Origin: a virus
Reading direction: 5' to 3' (one strand)
Length of the DNA stretch: 44,403 bases
IMG/VR virus record: IMGVR_UViG_3300035112_000036
Coordinates: 1-44,403 of that record
Position numbers and translations under genes: made by a program. Below the pieces are notes generated by a model. The model did not search any database. It was not told the DNA's origin and saw only the letters and a program-made list of their open reading frames with translations. Shown here in pieces: positions 15,223-21,061 of this stretch. The stretch's first letter is position 1. The number at the start of each line of letters is the position of its first letter.

Positions 15223-15612
15223 TCATTCCGTGGCGACGCTGTACCCGACGCGCCAAGCTTCCGAGCAGGAATCCTCGTCCTCGTTCGCCGCGTCGTCTTC
15301 GCGGCCGGGCCATGCGGTGAAGCGCCCGGCCTTGTCGGTCCACGCCCAATTGTCGTAGGAGCTGGCGGCTTTCGAGAGCTGCGCGGAGGACAGCGCGGTC
15401 GCTCGAATCCAGCCGCCTCCCGCGGTGTGCTTGGCCGGCATTCGCATGGCCGCGCGACACACCTCCCAAGTCACATCGTTCGCCTTGAGGGCCTGGCGAA
15501 CATCGCGGTGATGTTGCTTCTGAAGCAGGTGGATCGGCAAGAGGGCTAACACCGCGATTCCGAGCACGAAGCCTAGTAGCGCGGCGGTGATGATCTGCTG
15601 GCGGCTAGACAT
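15223..15612 (-). CDS. Membrane-anchored hypothetical protein
   Basis: 129 aa, ATG at 15612, overlapping the upstream microgene by 8 bp. Seen: one N-terminal membrane helix (about 8-28, IITAALLGFVLGIAVLALLP), then a soluble domain with two Cys, WIRATALSSAQLSKAASSYD, and an acidic DEDSC patch. It would face the cell exterior or periplasm if inserted as N-in. It directly precedes the secreted peptide gene, so both may act at the envelope. Confidence 0.7.
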   Translation of the reverse strand: MSSRQQIITAALLGFVLGIAVLALLPIHLLQKQHHRDVRQALKANDVTWEVCRAAMRMPAKHTAGGGWIRATALSSAQLSKAASSYDNWAWTDKAGRFTAWPGREDDAANEDEDSCSEAWRVGYSVATE

Positions 15613-15715
15613 GGGCGGCCTCCGGGAGCGCAGGAACGGCCACGTGGGACAAGTCGTAATCCGGGCCGCTCACGTCCGGCACGGTCCAGCTAAAGCGGCA
15701 TTTTTGGTCGCTCAT
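15605..15715 (-). CDS. 36-aa microprotein
   Basis: ATG at 15715 with AGAGGAG upstream; TAG at 15605 overlaps the next gene. Seen: MSDQKCRFSWTVPDVSGPDY and a short Pro/Ala tail. It fills the gap between coupled genes. Function unknown; confidence is limited by length. Confidence 0.55.
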   Translation of the reverse strand: MSDQKCRFSWTVPDVSGPDYDLSHVAVPALPEAAHV

Positions 15716-15716
15716 C

Positions 15717-16070
15717 TCATTCTCCTCTCGGAACGTCCCGAAATTGACCAAGGGACACCGCCAGCGCGGCCTCTCGCAGGCAGGCGGCGCGGGCCGAGCG
15801 GCGGAGGTGCTCGTTCTGATATTCGATCATTCCGCCGGCGCCTTTGGCGACGCGCCCAAGCTCTTGCGCTTCACCCGCCTTGATGTCCTCCGCCTCCGCC
15901 AGCTTCCGCAGCCCCTCCGAGATCAGGGCCTCGCAATCGGCGAAGCCTTGGGCAAGGGTGGCGGTCTCGCGCTTGCGATTGTCAGCGTCGATTGCGGCCC
16001 TGATCTCTTCCAGGTCCGCTTCAGTGATCTCGGCGCTCACGGCCGCATGGTTCTTGATCAGGCTGCTCAT
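15717..16070 (-). CDS. Hypothetical 117-aa helical protein
   Basis: ATG at 16070 overlaps the upstream stop (ATGA). Seen: EITEADLEEIRAAIDADNRK and a long Ala/Glu-rich helical chain with two Cys. Likely coiled coil; no family is recognised. Confidence 0.65.
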   Translation of the reverse strand: MSSLIKNHAAVSAEITEADLEEIRAAIDADNRKRETATLAQGFADCEALISEGLRKLAEAEDIKAGEAQELGRVAKGAGGMIEYQNEHLRRSARAACLREAALAVSLGQFRDVPRGE

Positions 16071-16252
16071 CTCGGGCTCGTTTCCATGTCCCGGAGAGCC
16101 TCGCCGAGGGAGTAGACGGCGGTCGAGCGGGCGAGAGGCGTGACCTCGCGAGCGGAAGCTTGGGTCTCGCGCCGGTTCTGGTACGGAATCGGCTGCGACC
16201 GGAACCAGCGGTTGAACTCTTCGAACGTAGGTTTTGTGGTGGTGTTAGGCAT
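16067..16252 (-). CDS. Hypothetical 61-aa protein, first gene of the 16.25-kb operon
   Basis: ATG at 16252 with GAGAGGAG at 8 nt. Seen: MPNTTTKPTFEEFNRWFRSQ followed by PYQNRRETQASAREVTPLAR. Unlike most operon heads here it has a normal leader. Function unknown. Confidence 0.6.
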   Translation of the reverse strand: MPNTTTKPTFEEFNRWFRSQPIPYQNRRETQASAREVTPLARSTAVYSLGEALRDMETSPR

Positions 16253-16273
16253 CGGTAATCTCCTCTCTCAATA

Positions 16274-16323
16274 CCGTCATCATCCCATACCTCCGGACGA
16301 ATGTCCAGAGGTTTCCGGACAAA
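16274..16323 (-). promoter_or_regulatory. Leftward promoter region with repeated TCCGGAC operator-like motifs
   Basis: On the minus strand TGGACA, 17 nt and GATGAT form a plausible -35/-10 pair. TCCGGAC occurs at 16292-16298 and 16314-16320, with TGTCCA between them. The outer copy TTTCCGGACAAAAG resembles AAAGTCCGGACAAAGG at the 14.9-kb promoter. A shared regulator, perhaps the XRE-type protein, could bind both. Confidence 0.5.
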
Positions 16324-16357
16324 AGATGTGACAGTTTCGCCGGGAGTGCGGCGGAAG

Positions 16358-16510
16358 TCAGCGGGAGGGCTCGGGTGGCGTCTCGCGCTCCAGCCGCTTG
16401 GCCGCTGCGTCGGCGATCGCGTCCAGAGCTTCGAGGACTTCCGGGGAGGGCGGCTTGGTGAAGCTGCTCGCGTAGCTGGTGCCGCGAGCGGTGGTGCGGG
16501 CGATCCTCAC
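16358..16510 (-). CDS. 50-aa microprotein
   Basis: GTG at 16510 overlaps the upstream stop (GTGA); TGA at 16358. Seen: MRIARTTARGTSYASSFTKP and a helix with VLEALDAIADAAAKRLERET. The coupling is the main support. Function unknown. Confidence 0.6.
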   Translation of the reverse strand: MRIARTTARGTSYASSFTKPPSPEVLEALDAIADAAAKRLERETPPEPSR

Positions 16511-16722
16511 CGCGGCATCTCCAGGCGGCGGGCGAAGGCGAGAGCAGCCCTCAGGGCAGCCTGCTCGTCTTCGTGATGTGCGTGCGCCGCCGAGGTCGGC
16601 CAGGGAGCTGGCTTAAATGTCGTCTCGTCGCTCGCCGCTTCAGGGCTTGGCTGGAGCGTCGCGCGGCGGATAACGGCGCTGCGCCTCCTCCAGGGAGACT
16701 CGTTCCAGCGGCGCAAAGGCAT
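16507..16722 (-). CDS. Hypothetical small protein, start uncertain
   Basis: The certain part is the C-terminal helix (HEDEQAALRAALAFARRLEM) coupled to the next gene. The only in-frame ATG (16722) gives 71 aa but overlaps the upstream gene by 83 bp and has no clear ribosome site. The true start may be a rare codon near 16640. Confidence 0.5.
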   Translation of the reverse strand: MPLRRWNESPWRRRSAVIRRATLQPSPEAASDETTFKPAPWPTSAAHAHHEDEQAALRAALAFARRLEMPR

Positions 16723-16819
16723 AGCGGAGGGCGTCTTCGCTGTCCGGAATCGGGCCCGGTTCGCCCTTCACTTCGTCCGGGAAGTAGTCGGGCTTTTTGT
16801 GGATCGGGAATTCGCTCAT
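16640..16819 (-). CDS. 59-aa protein nested in frame at the 3' end of the HNH reading frame
   Basis: An ATG at 16819 with a near-perfect AAGGAGG site lies inside, and in frame with, the HNH endonuclease frame. Seen: MSEFPIHKKPDYFPDEVKGE, then PIPDSEDALRYAFAPLERVS and a basic Pro-rich end. The strong internal start suggests an older gene whose upstream stop codon is missing, so the nuclease now reads through it. It may be made alone and as a fusion tail. Confidence 0.65.
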   Translation of the reverse strand: MSEFPIHKKPDYFPDEVKGEPGPIPDSEDALRYAFAPLERVSLEEAQRRYPPRDAPAKP

Positions 16820-17329
16820 GCCTCTTACCTCCTTGTAGGTCCGGCATTCCAGCACCGCCAGAATAGTGCGCCGGCTGACACCATACTCCCTCGCGAGCTC
16901 GCCCGTCCGGCCGCCCTCGGCTCGCTTCGCGCGGATCTCCCGGGCCTTGGTGAGGTCGAGCTTCCAGACGCAGGTGCCGTGCCGGCGCTGATCCTCCAGG
17001 TTGACCGCTCTGGGCCCCCACGCGAGATTGTCGGCGCGGTTGTTGGTCAGCACGCCGTTGACGTGGCGGGCCTCGTACCCCGGTGGCGGCTCGCCGTGGA
17101 AGGCCAGCAGCACCAGCCGGTGGACGAGCGACGCCCGCCTCTTGCCCTGCCAGTACCAGCCCACCATTAGGTATCCGTGCGTGTTCGGCCATGGCTTCAC
17201 CGCCCGCCAGGCCCGCTCCGAGCGCTGCGCAGTTACCTCAAAAAGCTCCCCTCGGCGCGCCGAGCTCCGCACTTCGCCCTCGTCTGACACCTGGAGATAG
17301 CTCTCGGGAACGTCTCGCCACGTAGACAT
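16640..17329 (-). CDS. NUMOD4/HNH homing-type endonuclease, read-through form
   Basis: 229 aa. ATG at 17329 with TATACT exactly 6 nt upstream (leaderless). Seen: WRDVPESYLQVSDEGEVRSS (NUMOD4-like), then LVHRLVLLAFHGEPPPGYEA and RHVNGVLTNNRADNLAWGPR (HNH core: H-R-L...H...N-N...N-L.W), and a helical DNA-binding tail (KLDLTKAREIRAKRAEGG, REYGVSRRTILAVLE). Known: such nucleases are mobile and cut intronless or uninvaded alleles. The last 59 residues belong to the nested 16819 gene. Its place as first gene beside the noncoding region suggests insertion at the head of the operon. Confidence 0.85.
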   Translation of the reverse strand: MSTWRDVPESYLQVSDEGEVRSSARRGELFEVTAQRSERAWRAVKPWPNTHGYLMVGWYWQGKRRASLVHRLVLLAFHGEPPPGYEARHVNGVLTNNRADNLAWGPRAVNLEDQRRHGTCVWKLDLTKAREIRAKRAEGGRTGELAREYGVSRRTILAVLECRTYKEVRGMSEFPIHKKPDYFPDEVKGEPGPIPDSEDALRYAFAPLERVSLEEAQRRYPPRDAPAKP

Positions 17330-17341
17330 ACACCTAGTATA
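17330..17341 (-). promoter_or_regulatory. Leaderless promoter, -10 TATACT
   Basis: TATACT (17341-17336 on the minus strand) is separated by 6 nt from the ATG at 17329. A TTGACG lies about 20 nt further upstream. This would drive the HNH operon leftward out of the noncoding region. Confidence 0.65.
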
Positions 17342-17446
17342 CACCAGATGAGCCCGGGAGGCGTCAACAGCAACACCGACCAAAGCACCCGCTCGACCAA
17401 CTCCGCCACCTGAAGAGGACAGCGCGGGTTGAGGCCTGTTGTGCTG

Positions 17447-17498
17447 CGCCTGTCGCTTGTGGCGCTACGCTGGCCGTCGTCCTCTCGGGGTGACAGGC
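17447..17498. repeat. Inverted repeat CGCCTGTC / GACAGGCG
   Basis: CGCCTGTC (17447-17454) pairs with GACAGGCG (17491-17498). Flanking TTGT and ACAA extend the stem with an internal loop. An alternative stem AGAGGAC/GTCCTCT (from about 17414 to 17488) overlaps it, so two folds compete. Confidence 0.55.
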
Positions 17499-17618
17499 GA
17501 CAACTCGGTCGCGTCATCCGTCTCCGGCATGCCGATTCGCGACAGCCTTGATTTACACCGAAGCATTACCAAAAAGCACGAGTGCCGCTTAGGAACAATA
17601 TGTTAAGGCAAAAGGGTG

Positions 17619-17638
17619 TGCAGGTTGTACAACTTGCA
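17619..17638. repeat. 20-bp near-perfect palindrome in the AT-rich patch
   Basis: TGCAGGTTGTACAACTTGCA is its own reverse complement except for one pair of positions. It lies at the edge of the AT-richest part of the noncoding region. Such a site fits a dimeric initiator or repressor. Confidence 0.65.
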
Positions 17639-17686
17639 GGCGCGAGGCAAGCAGATCGTACACCGTAGGGCTGGTCGCCCCGGCGT

Positions 17687-17730
17687 GGGATGGGGTGCCA
17701 GGGGATGGGGTCGAGCGATGGGGGGGGGGG
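17687..17730 (+). other. G-quadruplex-type G-run with 11-base G homopolymer
   Basis: G-tracts of 3, 4, 4, 4 and 11 bases lie at 17687-17689, 17692-17695, 17701-17704, 17707-17710 and 17720-17730 on the plus strand, with loops of 2-9 nt. This satisfies the usual four-tract quadruplex pattern. The 11-G run is also a likely sequencing or slippage hotspot. Confidence 0.7.
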
Positions 17731-17973
17731 TAGCCTGCCGGTGGCGGGCCTTCCGGCGCGGACAGAGTCCGTTCGTGAAGCGCGTGGAGCTGCGCGCGCT
17801 CAAGCTGTGACTTAAGTAGGTGGTGCTGCTGCCGGGTGGTGGGCAGGGGTGCGAGGTGCAAAGGGCGATTCCCCGGGCGCAGGAAGCCCCCTACCCCCAC
17901 GGCTCGGCAGGAAGGCCGCTTGAACCTGGAGTTCACCAGGTGGACGGGCCTCGAGGCCCGCGTGGTCGCCTTC

Positions 17974-18472
17974 CTGCCGATGCGTCGAAGTAGGGGGACA
18001 TGCCGGGTGCAGTTTGGTGGGACGGCGCTCCCGGCCGGCGGTGCCCCGCCTGCCCCTCGCCGCGCTCGGGGGAAGGTCGTCCCCTCCAGGCAGACCTCCG
18101 AGGGTGGTGGGCGATCCGGCGCCGGAGTAGGGGTCCAGATCACACCTCGAAGACCTGCATGCAGGGGACGCCGTCCAGCACCCACCTGGCAACGCCCCGA
18201 GCCTTGAGCCGGTGCGCTGGAGTATCGACAGGGTGGACCACGCTTCTCCCCGGCGTCCCGGGTCTTTCCGCGCCAGATCCTCGGCGCCCAGCTGGACAGG
18301 TTGCGCTTCCTTCCGCTGGGGTTACCGATTCCTGCCGATGCATCAACGCACCGACCCGCTTCTCTCCCGGCGACTCGGCAGGAGACCTCGAGACCACCGC
18401 TGCCCTCGGGGGATAAGGTCCGGGCACAAGCGGTTTGTGCCGGATCTGCTCCACTCGCTGCCGATGCGTCGA
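17974..18472. repeat. Three dispersed copies of CTGCCGATGCRTCRA
   Basis: Copies at 17974-17988, 18332-18346 and 18458-18472. The first two extend leftward as TTCCTGCCGA, and each pairs with a nearby TCGGCAGGA (17904 and about 18375), so they can form hairpins. Around the first two copies the further motif CTCGGGGGA..AGGTC also recurs, which suggests diverged copies of a longer unit. Confidence 0.6.
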
Positions 18473-18754
18473 GAGAGAAGCTTGCCCGCCTCGTCCTTTG
18501 GCCCTGTCGTCCCCCGTTCACTGGAAGAGCCCGGGCTTTCCCACGGTGTCCCCGGGGCGCCGCGGCGGGCGGGGTCCCCGGCGGACGATGTTTGCGTCCT
18601 ACGCCGCGCGCTCAACACGTAGATCGGGTCGGCATGGTAGCCGTCGGGCGCGAAGCTCGCAGGTCACCGAGACATCTTCCCGCCGATCTGCCCGGTCGTC
18701 AACTGCCACCGAACGGAGGCGGGGTGCCACCGGCGGGAGGCACCACTTCCGTGG

Positions 18755-18766
18755 TAGAGTTTTCCC
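18755..18766 (+). promoter_or_regulatory. Leaderless promoter, -10 TAGAGT
   Basis: TAGAGT (18755-18760) and 6 nt precede the ATG at 18767. No clear -35 is seen. The spacing matches the other leaderless starts of this genome. Confidence 0.5.
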
Positions 18767-19105
18767 ATGGCCCGCTACTCCATCTCCCGGCTGTTCTCCC
18801 TCCTGGAGACCATCATCGCCAACCAAGAGAAAGAGAGGTCCCTCATGAGCGTCCTATCCGACGCCGTCAAAGCTCTCAAGGCCGCCAACATCGCCGAGTC
18901 CGAGGAGGTCTCGCTCGTCCTCGAAAAGATCACCTCCGACCAGGCCGACCTCAAGGCGGCCGTTGAGGACGCCCTCGCGAAGGGCGCCAGTCCCGACGAG
19001 CTTTCCGAGGTCCAGAAGGTCATCGACCAGCAGGTCGCTGACACTGAGAAGATGAAGGCCGCCCTCGCCCAGGCGCCAACGACCACGAAGAACACCGGCA
19101 GCTAA
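18767..19105 (+). CDS. Small coiled-coil protein
   Basis: 112 aa from ATG 18767 (leaderless). An inner ATG at 18845 with GAGAGG upstream could start an 86-aa form. Seen: an N-terminal helix (ISRLFSLLETIIANQEKERS), then acidic coiled coil (EEVSLVLEKITSDQADLKAA and DELSEVQKVIDQQVADTEKM) and a Thr/Pro tail. Known: similar short coiled-coil proteins occur beside lysis genes. It is followed by a hairpin and the two-helix membrane protein. Function unknown. Confidence 0.7.
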   Translation: MARYSISRLFSLLETIIANQEKERSLMSVLSDAVKALKAANIAESEEVSLVLEKITSDQADLKAAVEDALAKGASPDELSEVQKVIDQQVADTEKMKAALAQAPTTTKNTGS

Positions 19106-19111
19106 CTCCGC

Positions 19112-19137
19112 GAGGCGGGCGCCGCTCGGCCCGCCTC
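19112..19137 (+). terminator. Hairpin between two plus-strand genes
   Basis: A 9-bp perfect stem (GAGGCGGGC 19112-19120, GCCCGCCTC 19129-19137) with an 8-nt loop, followed only by TTGCATC. It may end transcription partly or protect the RNA. Confidence 0.55.
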
Positions 19138-19154
19138 TTGCATCACCCTTCGCC

Positions 19155-19316
19155 ATGGCTACCATGCTGATCCCCGTGCTCCTGGTCGTCGTCGGCGTAC
19201 TGATCTACGCCCTCGCCACTAACCCTAAGGTCGCCGAGATCGGCCGGCTGATGTGTGCTGCCGGTTTCTTCGCGTTGGCTTTCACCTTCGCGAGCAAGGG
19301 CGTCACGCTGCCGTAG
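19155..19316 (+). CDS. 53-aa two-helix membrane protein (holin candidate)
   Basis: ATG at 19155, TAG at 19314-19316. Seen: a first hydrophobic helix (MLIPVLLVVVGVLIYALAT), a short turn with NPKVAEIGRLM, and a second helix (CAAGFFALAFTFASKG). Known: the 'NPK.AEIGR...FAGL.AL' pattern occurs in small phage membrane proteins annotated as holin-like. It lies near the cell-wall hydrolase gene at 19414-19863, which supports a lysis role. Its 3' end overlaps a converging gene by 112 bp. Confidence 0.75.
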   Translation: MATMLIPVLLVVVGVLIYALATNPKVAEIGRLMCAAGFFALAFTFASKGVTLP

Positions 19317-19414
19317 CGGCGCCAGCGTTCTTCAATCAGCGCCAGCTTCTCGGGCGTCAGCTCACCTTCCAGCTCGACGTCGTCCCAGGCCAGATACTCG
19401 TAAAGCATCCCCAT
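19205..19414 (-). CDS. Hypothetical 69-aa protein overlapping the holin-like gene
   Basis: ATG at 19414 overlaps the hydrolase stop (TGATG). Seen: MGMLYEYLAWDDVELEGELT and a helix with EKLALIEERWRRYG; the C-terminal 37 residues are encoded opposite the holin-like gene. The coupling and composition of the N-terminus favour a real gene. Function unknown. Confidence 0.6.
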   Translation of the reverse strand: MGMLYEYLAWDDVELEGELTPEKLALIEERWRRYGSVTPLLAKVKANAKKPAAHISRPISATLGLVARA

Positions 19415-19863
19415 CAGGGCACTCCTTCCGCGAAAACAAACCTGTCCGCAGCGATCCCCGACGGCGTATAGAGCCGCTTCGCCTGCGCGGCCCATGGCGG
19501 TTTGCTACCCGGCGGCTTCATGCTCACGGGGCTGTAGTAGTGGAGCGTTTCTCGGGTAATTGCTGAGGTCCAGTAATCACCCGGCGCGGCATTCCCCACG
19601 AAGGCCGCGGCCCACATGAGCAGCAGCGGCACTTCCCGGCGGCTAGCCAGAGCGAACGTGTTGGAGAGCCCTCGTTTCTTCGTGAAATCGTTGAACGCGG
19701 AGAACTGCTGCGGAGCAAGAATCACGCTCTTGTACGTGTTTCCCCACCTGCCGCTGGAGAGCCGGTTTTCGATCACCTGCGCGATCGCCGGCCACTCCTC
19801 GGGCCGGTTGCTCTCGGTACAGAGGCAGAGGGCCAGCCAGTCGAGATCCGTGGGCTCGATCAC
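19414..19863 (-). CDS. SleB-like cell-wall hydrolase (endolysin candidate)
   Basis: 149 aa. GTG at 19863 after AAAGGAGG and overlapping the upstream stop (GTGA). Seen: DWLALCLCTESNRPEEWPAI with the Glu of TESNR as likely catalytic acid, then AQVIENRL, VILAPQQFSAFNDFTKKRGL and a C-terminal YYSPVSMKPPGSKPPWAA. Known: the Hydrolase_2/SleB family has 'AL.. .EA......(A)VA.VI.NR.......VIL.P.QFS' and is a lytic transglycosylase-type fold that cuts peptidoglycan. No signal peptide, so a holin is needed. The nearby 19155 product is the candidate. Confidence 0.85.
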   Translation of the reverse strand: MIEPTDLDWLALCLCTESNRPEEWPAIAQVIENRLSSGRWGNTYKSVILAPQQFSAFNDFTKKRGLSNTFALASRREVPLLLMWAAAFVGNAAPGDYWTSAITRETLHYYSPVSMKPPGSKPPWAAQAKRLYTPSGIAADRFVFAEGVP

Positions 19864-20327
19864 CGCGCACCTCCTTTCGTCCAAGGGTCGGCCAGCACCC
19901 GCCCCGGGCCCGGCGGCGGCGCGTCGGGAATCGAGCTGGCCGGCTTCGGCGCTGGCGGATCGGGCTTCCGTTGGGACGCCGCCTTCTTCGCCCTGGCCGC
20001 GTGCGCCAGCGCAACTCCCCGCCTGTTGCTTTCCCGGTAGGCCTCGGCGCTCCGATGCGGACGAAGCGGTGGGAGTGGGCTGGCGATCGGCTGGCGCTCT
20101 GTCGCCGCGGTGGGCCCCAGCCCTTCCGGCCCAGTGCAGGCCAGACACGCATTCTGCCGGCCGTCCCAGGTGAGGTTGTGTTTGCCGAATTCCTCGATCG
20201 GCTTCACCCGGCCGCAGCGGTTGCACGGCTTGACCACCGCGCCGTGGAGAGCGAAGTGCGGGACCTCCCGCTTGCCGTAGTCGCGGCCGGCGGAGTACTT
20301 CTCGACGGCGTGCTGAGTAGCGATCAT
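19860..20327 (-). CDS. Zinc-knuckle protein with endonuclease VII-like N-terminal motif
   Basis: 155 aa, ATG at 20327 overlapping the upstream stop (ATGA). Seen: PCNRCGRVKPIEEFGKHNLT, then WDGRQNACLACTG. Known: the pattern CxxCG..K....F......DGR...C..C is found in phage recombination endonuclease VII-like proteins and in related zinc ribbons. The rest is a disordered Pro/Ala/Lys-rich tail, and the catalytic HNH/His-Asn part was not seen. So a zinc-ribbon DNA-binding protein is safer than a nuclease. Confidence 0.7.
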   Translation of the reverse strand: MIATQHAVEKYSAGRDYGKREVPHFALHGAVVKPCNRCGRVKPIEEFGKHNLTWDGRQNACLACTGPEGLGPTAATERQPIASPLPPLRPHRSAEAYRESNRRGVALAHAARAKKAASQRKPDPPAPKPASSIPDAPPPGPGRVLADPWTKGGAR

Positions 20328-20521
20328 GGCAGGAGATCCTCCATCGTGAGAAGCTCGCCCTTTGCCAGCTTCAGCTCGACCGTCAGGCGGCGGACTTCTT
20401 TCCGGAGTCTCGCTACCTCCGGGTCGATCCCGCAGTCGCAGCTCGGGCAGATGCCGGGGCCGCCGCAGCTCAAGGGGTAGTTGGTGTCTCCGCACACGAC
20501 GCAGGGACCGGGGCAACTCAT
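20324..20521 (-). CDS. 65-aa cysteine-rich zinc-ribbon protein with coiled coil
   Basis: ATG at 20521 overlaps the upstream stop (ATGA). Seen: CPGPCVVCG and CGGPGICPSCDCG in the first 32 residues (eight Cys, enough for two zinc sites), then a leucine/charge coiled coil (EVARLRKEVRRLTVELKLAK). Likely a dimer that binds nucleic acid or protein. No family is recognised. Confidence 0.7.
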   Translation of the reverse strand: MSCPGPCVVCGDTNYPLSCGGPGICPSCDCGIDPEVARLRKEVRRLTVELKLAKGELLTMEDLLP

Positions 20522-20706
20522 GGCTGGGCCCCCATTCTCCGCAGAGTCGCAACAATGTCCTCCCGCTTCGTGGTTTCCGGCAGCCCCAGAAGCTTGGCCG
20601 TGGTCGGCACCATTCCCGGAACAAGGAGGCTGCGAGAGGCCCACTCGTCGGCCACGCGTTCCATGAGTTCATGGAAATCGAACCCGTCGCCTTTCTCCGG
20701 CATCAC
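20518..20706 (-). CDS. Hypothetical 62-aa helical protein
   Basis: ATG ATG at 20706/20703 overlaps the upstream stop. Seen: DFHELMERVADEWASRSLLV and a second helix pair (KLLGLPETTKREDIVATLRR). Function unknown. Confidence 0.65.
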   Translation of the reverse strand: MMPEKGDGFDFHELMERVADEWASRSLLVPGMVPTTAKLLGLPETTKREDIVATLRRMGAQP

Positions 20707-20903
20707 CGGCCTCCCTTCGAGAGCTCGTCCGCCGGCTTCTCCGGCTTCTCAGGCTTTTCCGTCTTCCCCCAGTCCCACTCGATTTCCAGGCTCCCCTTCA
20801 GGTCGAGCGCGTCGAGCACCTTCCAGAGATCACGGACGGAGTCCATTCCGGCGAGCTCCAGCCGGCGCACCCGCTGCTCGGTTAGCTTGAAGGAGCCCAT
20901 CAT
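20703..20903 (-). CDS. Hypothetical 66-aa protein with Lys-Pro-Glu repeats
   Basis: ATG at 20903 overlaps the stop of the ribbon-helix-helix gene (ATGA). Seen: FKLTEQRVRRLELAGMDSVR, DLWKVLDALDLKGSLEIEWD and a KPEKPEKP tail. Possibly a small DNA-binding or adapter protein; no family is recognised. Confidence 0.65.
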   Translation of the reverse strand: MMGSFKLTEQRVRRLELAGMDSVRDLWKVLDALDLKGSLEIEWDWGKTEKPEKPEKPADELSKGGR

Positions 20904-21061
20904 GCACCCGCCTTCAGCGCGTCCGCGCACGCCTTCCGCACCCAGCTCGACAGGCTCCGCCCCTCGGCCGCCGCCGCGACTTCCCAGGCTCGCCGCTCTT
21001 CGTCCTCGGCCATGACCCGAACGATGGAGGTCTTCTTCGTGGAACCAATTGGCTTATTCAT
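20900..21061 (-). CDS. Ribbon-helix-helix (CopG/Arc-like) DNA-binding protein
   Basis: 53 aa, leaderless ATG at 21061, TGA at 20900. Seen: STKKTSIVRVMAEDEERRAW (strand then helix A) and AAAAEGRSLSSWVRKACADA (helix B), the classic 'R+....E...W...A...G.S.S.WVR.A....L' layout of RHH/MobC-like repressors. As first gene of the leftward lysis-side operon it may control its own promoter (TTGCGG-17-TATGAT). Confidence 0.75.
   Translation of the reverse strand: MNKPIGSTKKTSIVRVMAEDEERRAWEVAAAAEGRSLSSWVRKACADALKAGA

Larger units (their letters stand above)
17342..18754. other. 1.4-kb noncoding, repeat-rich region (origin/control candidate)
   Basis: Neither strand shows a convincing gene: the long minus frame (17589-18521) is Arg/Pro/Gly/Ser-rich without a recognisable domain or ribosome site. 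Seen here: an AT-rich patch (about 17548-17640), a 20-bp near-palindrome, a G-rich run, a perfect 16-bp palindrome (17945-17960), a 13-bp inverted repeat (17904-17916 with 17968-17980), a hairpin (18420-18443) and three 15-bp repeats. Divergent promoters leave on both sides. Origin of replication, packaging/control region or structured RNA are the options. Confidence 0.6.

Noticed and set aside
17345-17415. tRNA-like string on the minus strand (GGTGGCGGAGTTGGTCGAGCG)
   Set aside because: It resembles a tRNA 5' half with D-arm, but no anticodon stem pairs and no T-arm (GGTTCRA) follows. It may be a chance match or a remnant attachment site; not supported as a gene.
17974-18472. CRISPR array
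   Set aside because: Only three copies of a 15-bp repeat with unequal spacing (358 and 126 bp); not an array.
17589-18521. Long open frame on the minus strand (310 codons)
   Set aside because: Composition is Arg/Ser/Pro/Gly-rich as expected for a GC-rich noncoding strand, it has no ribosome site or recognisable domain, and it runs through palindromes and repeats.
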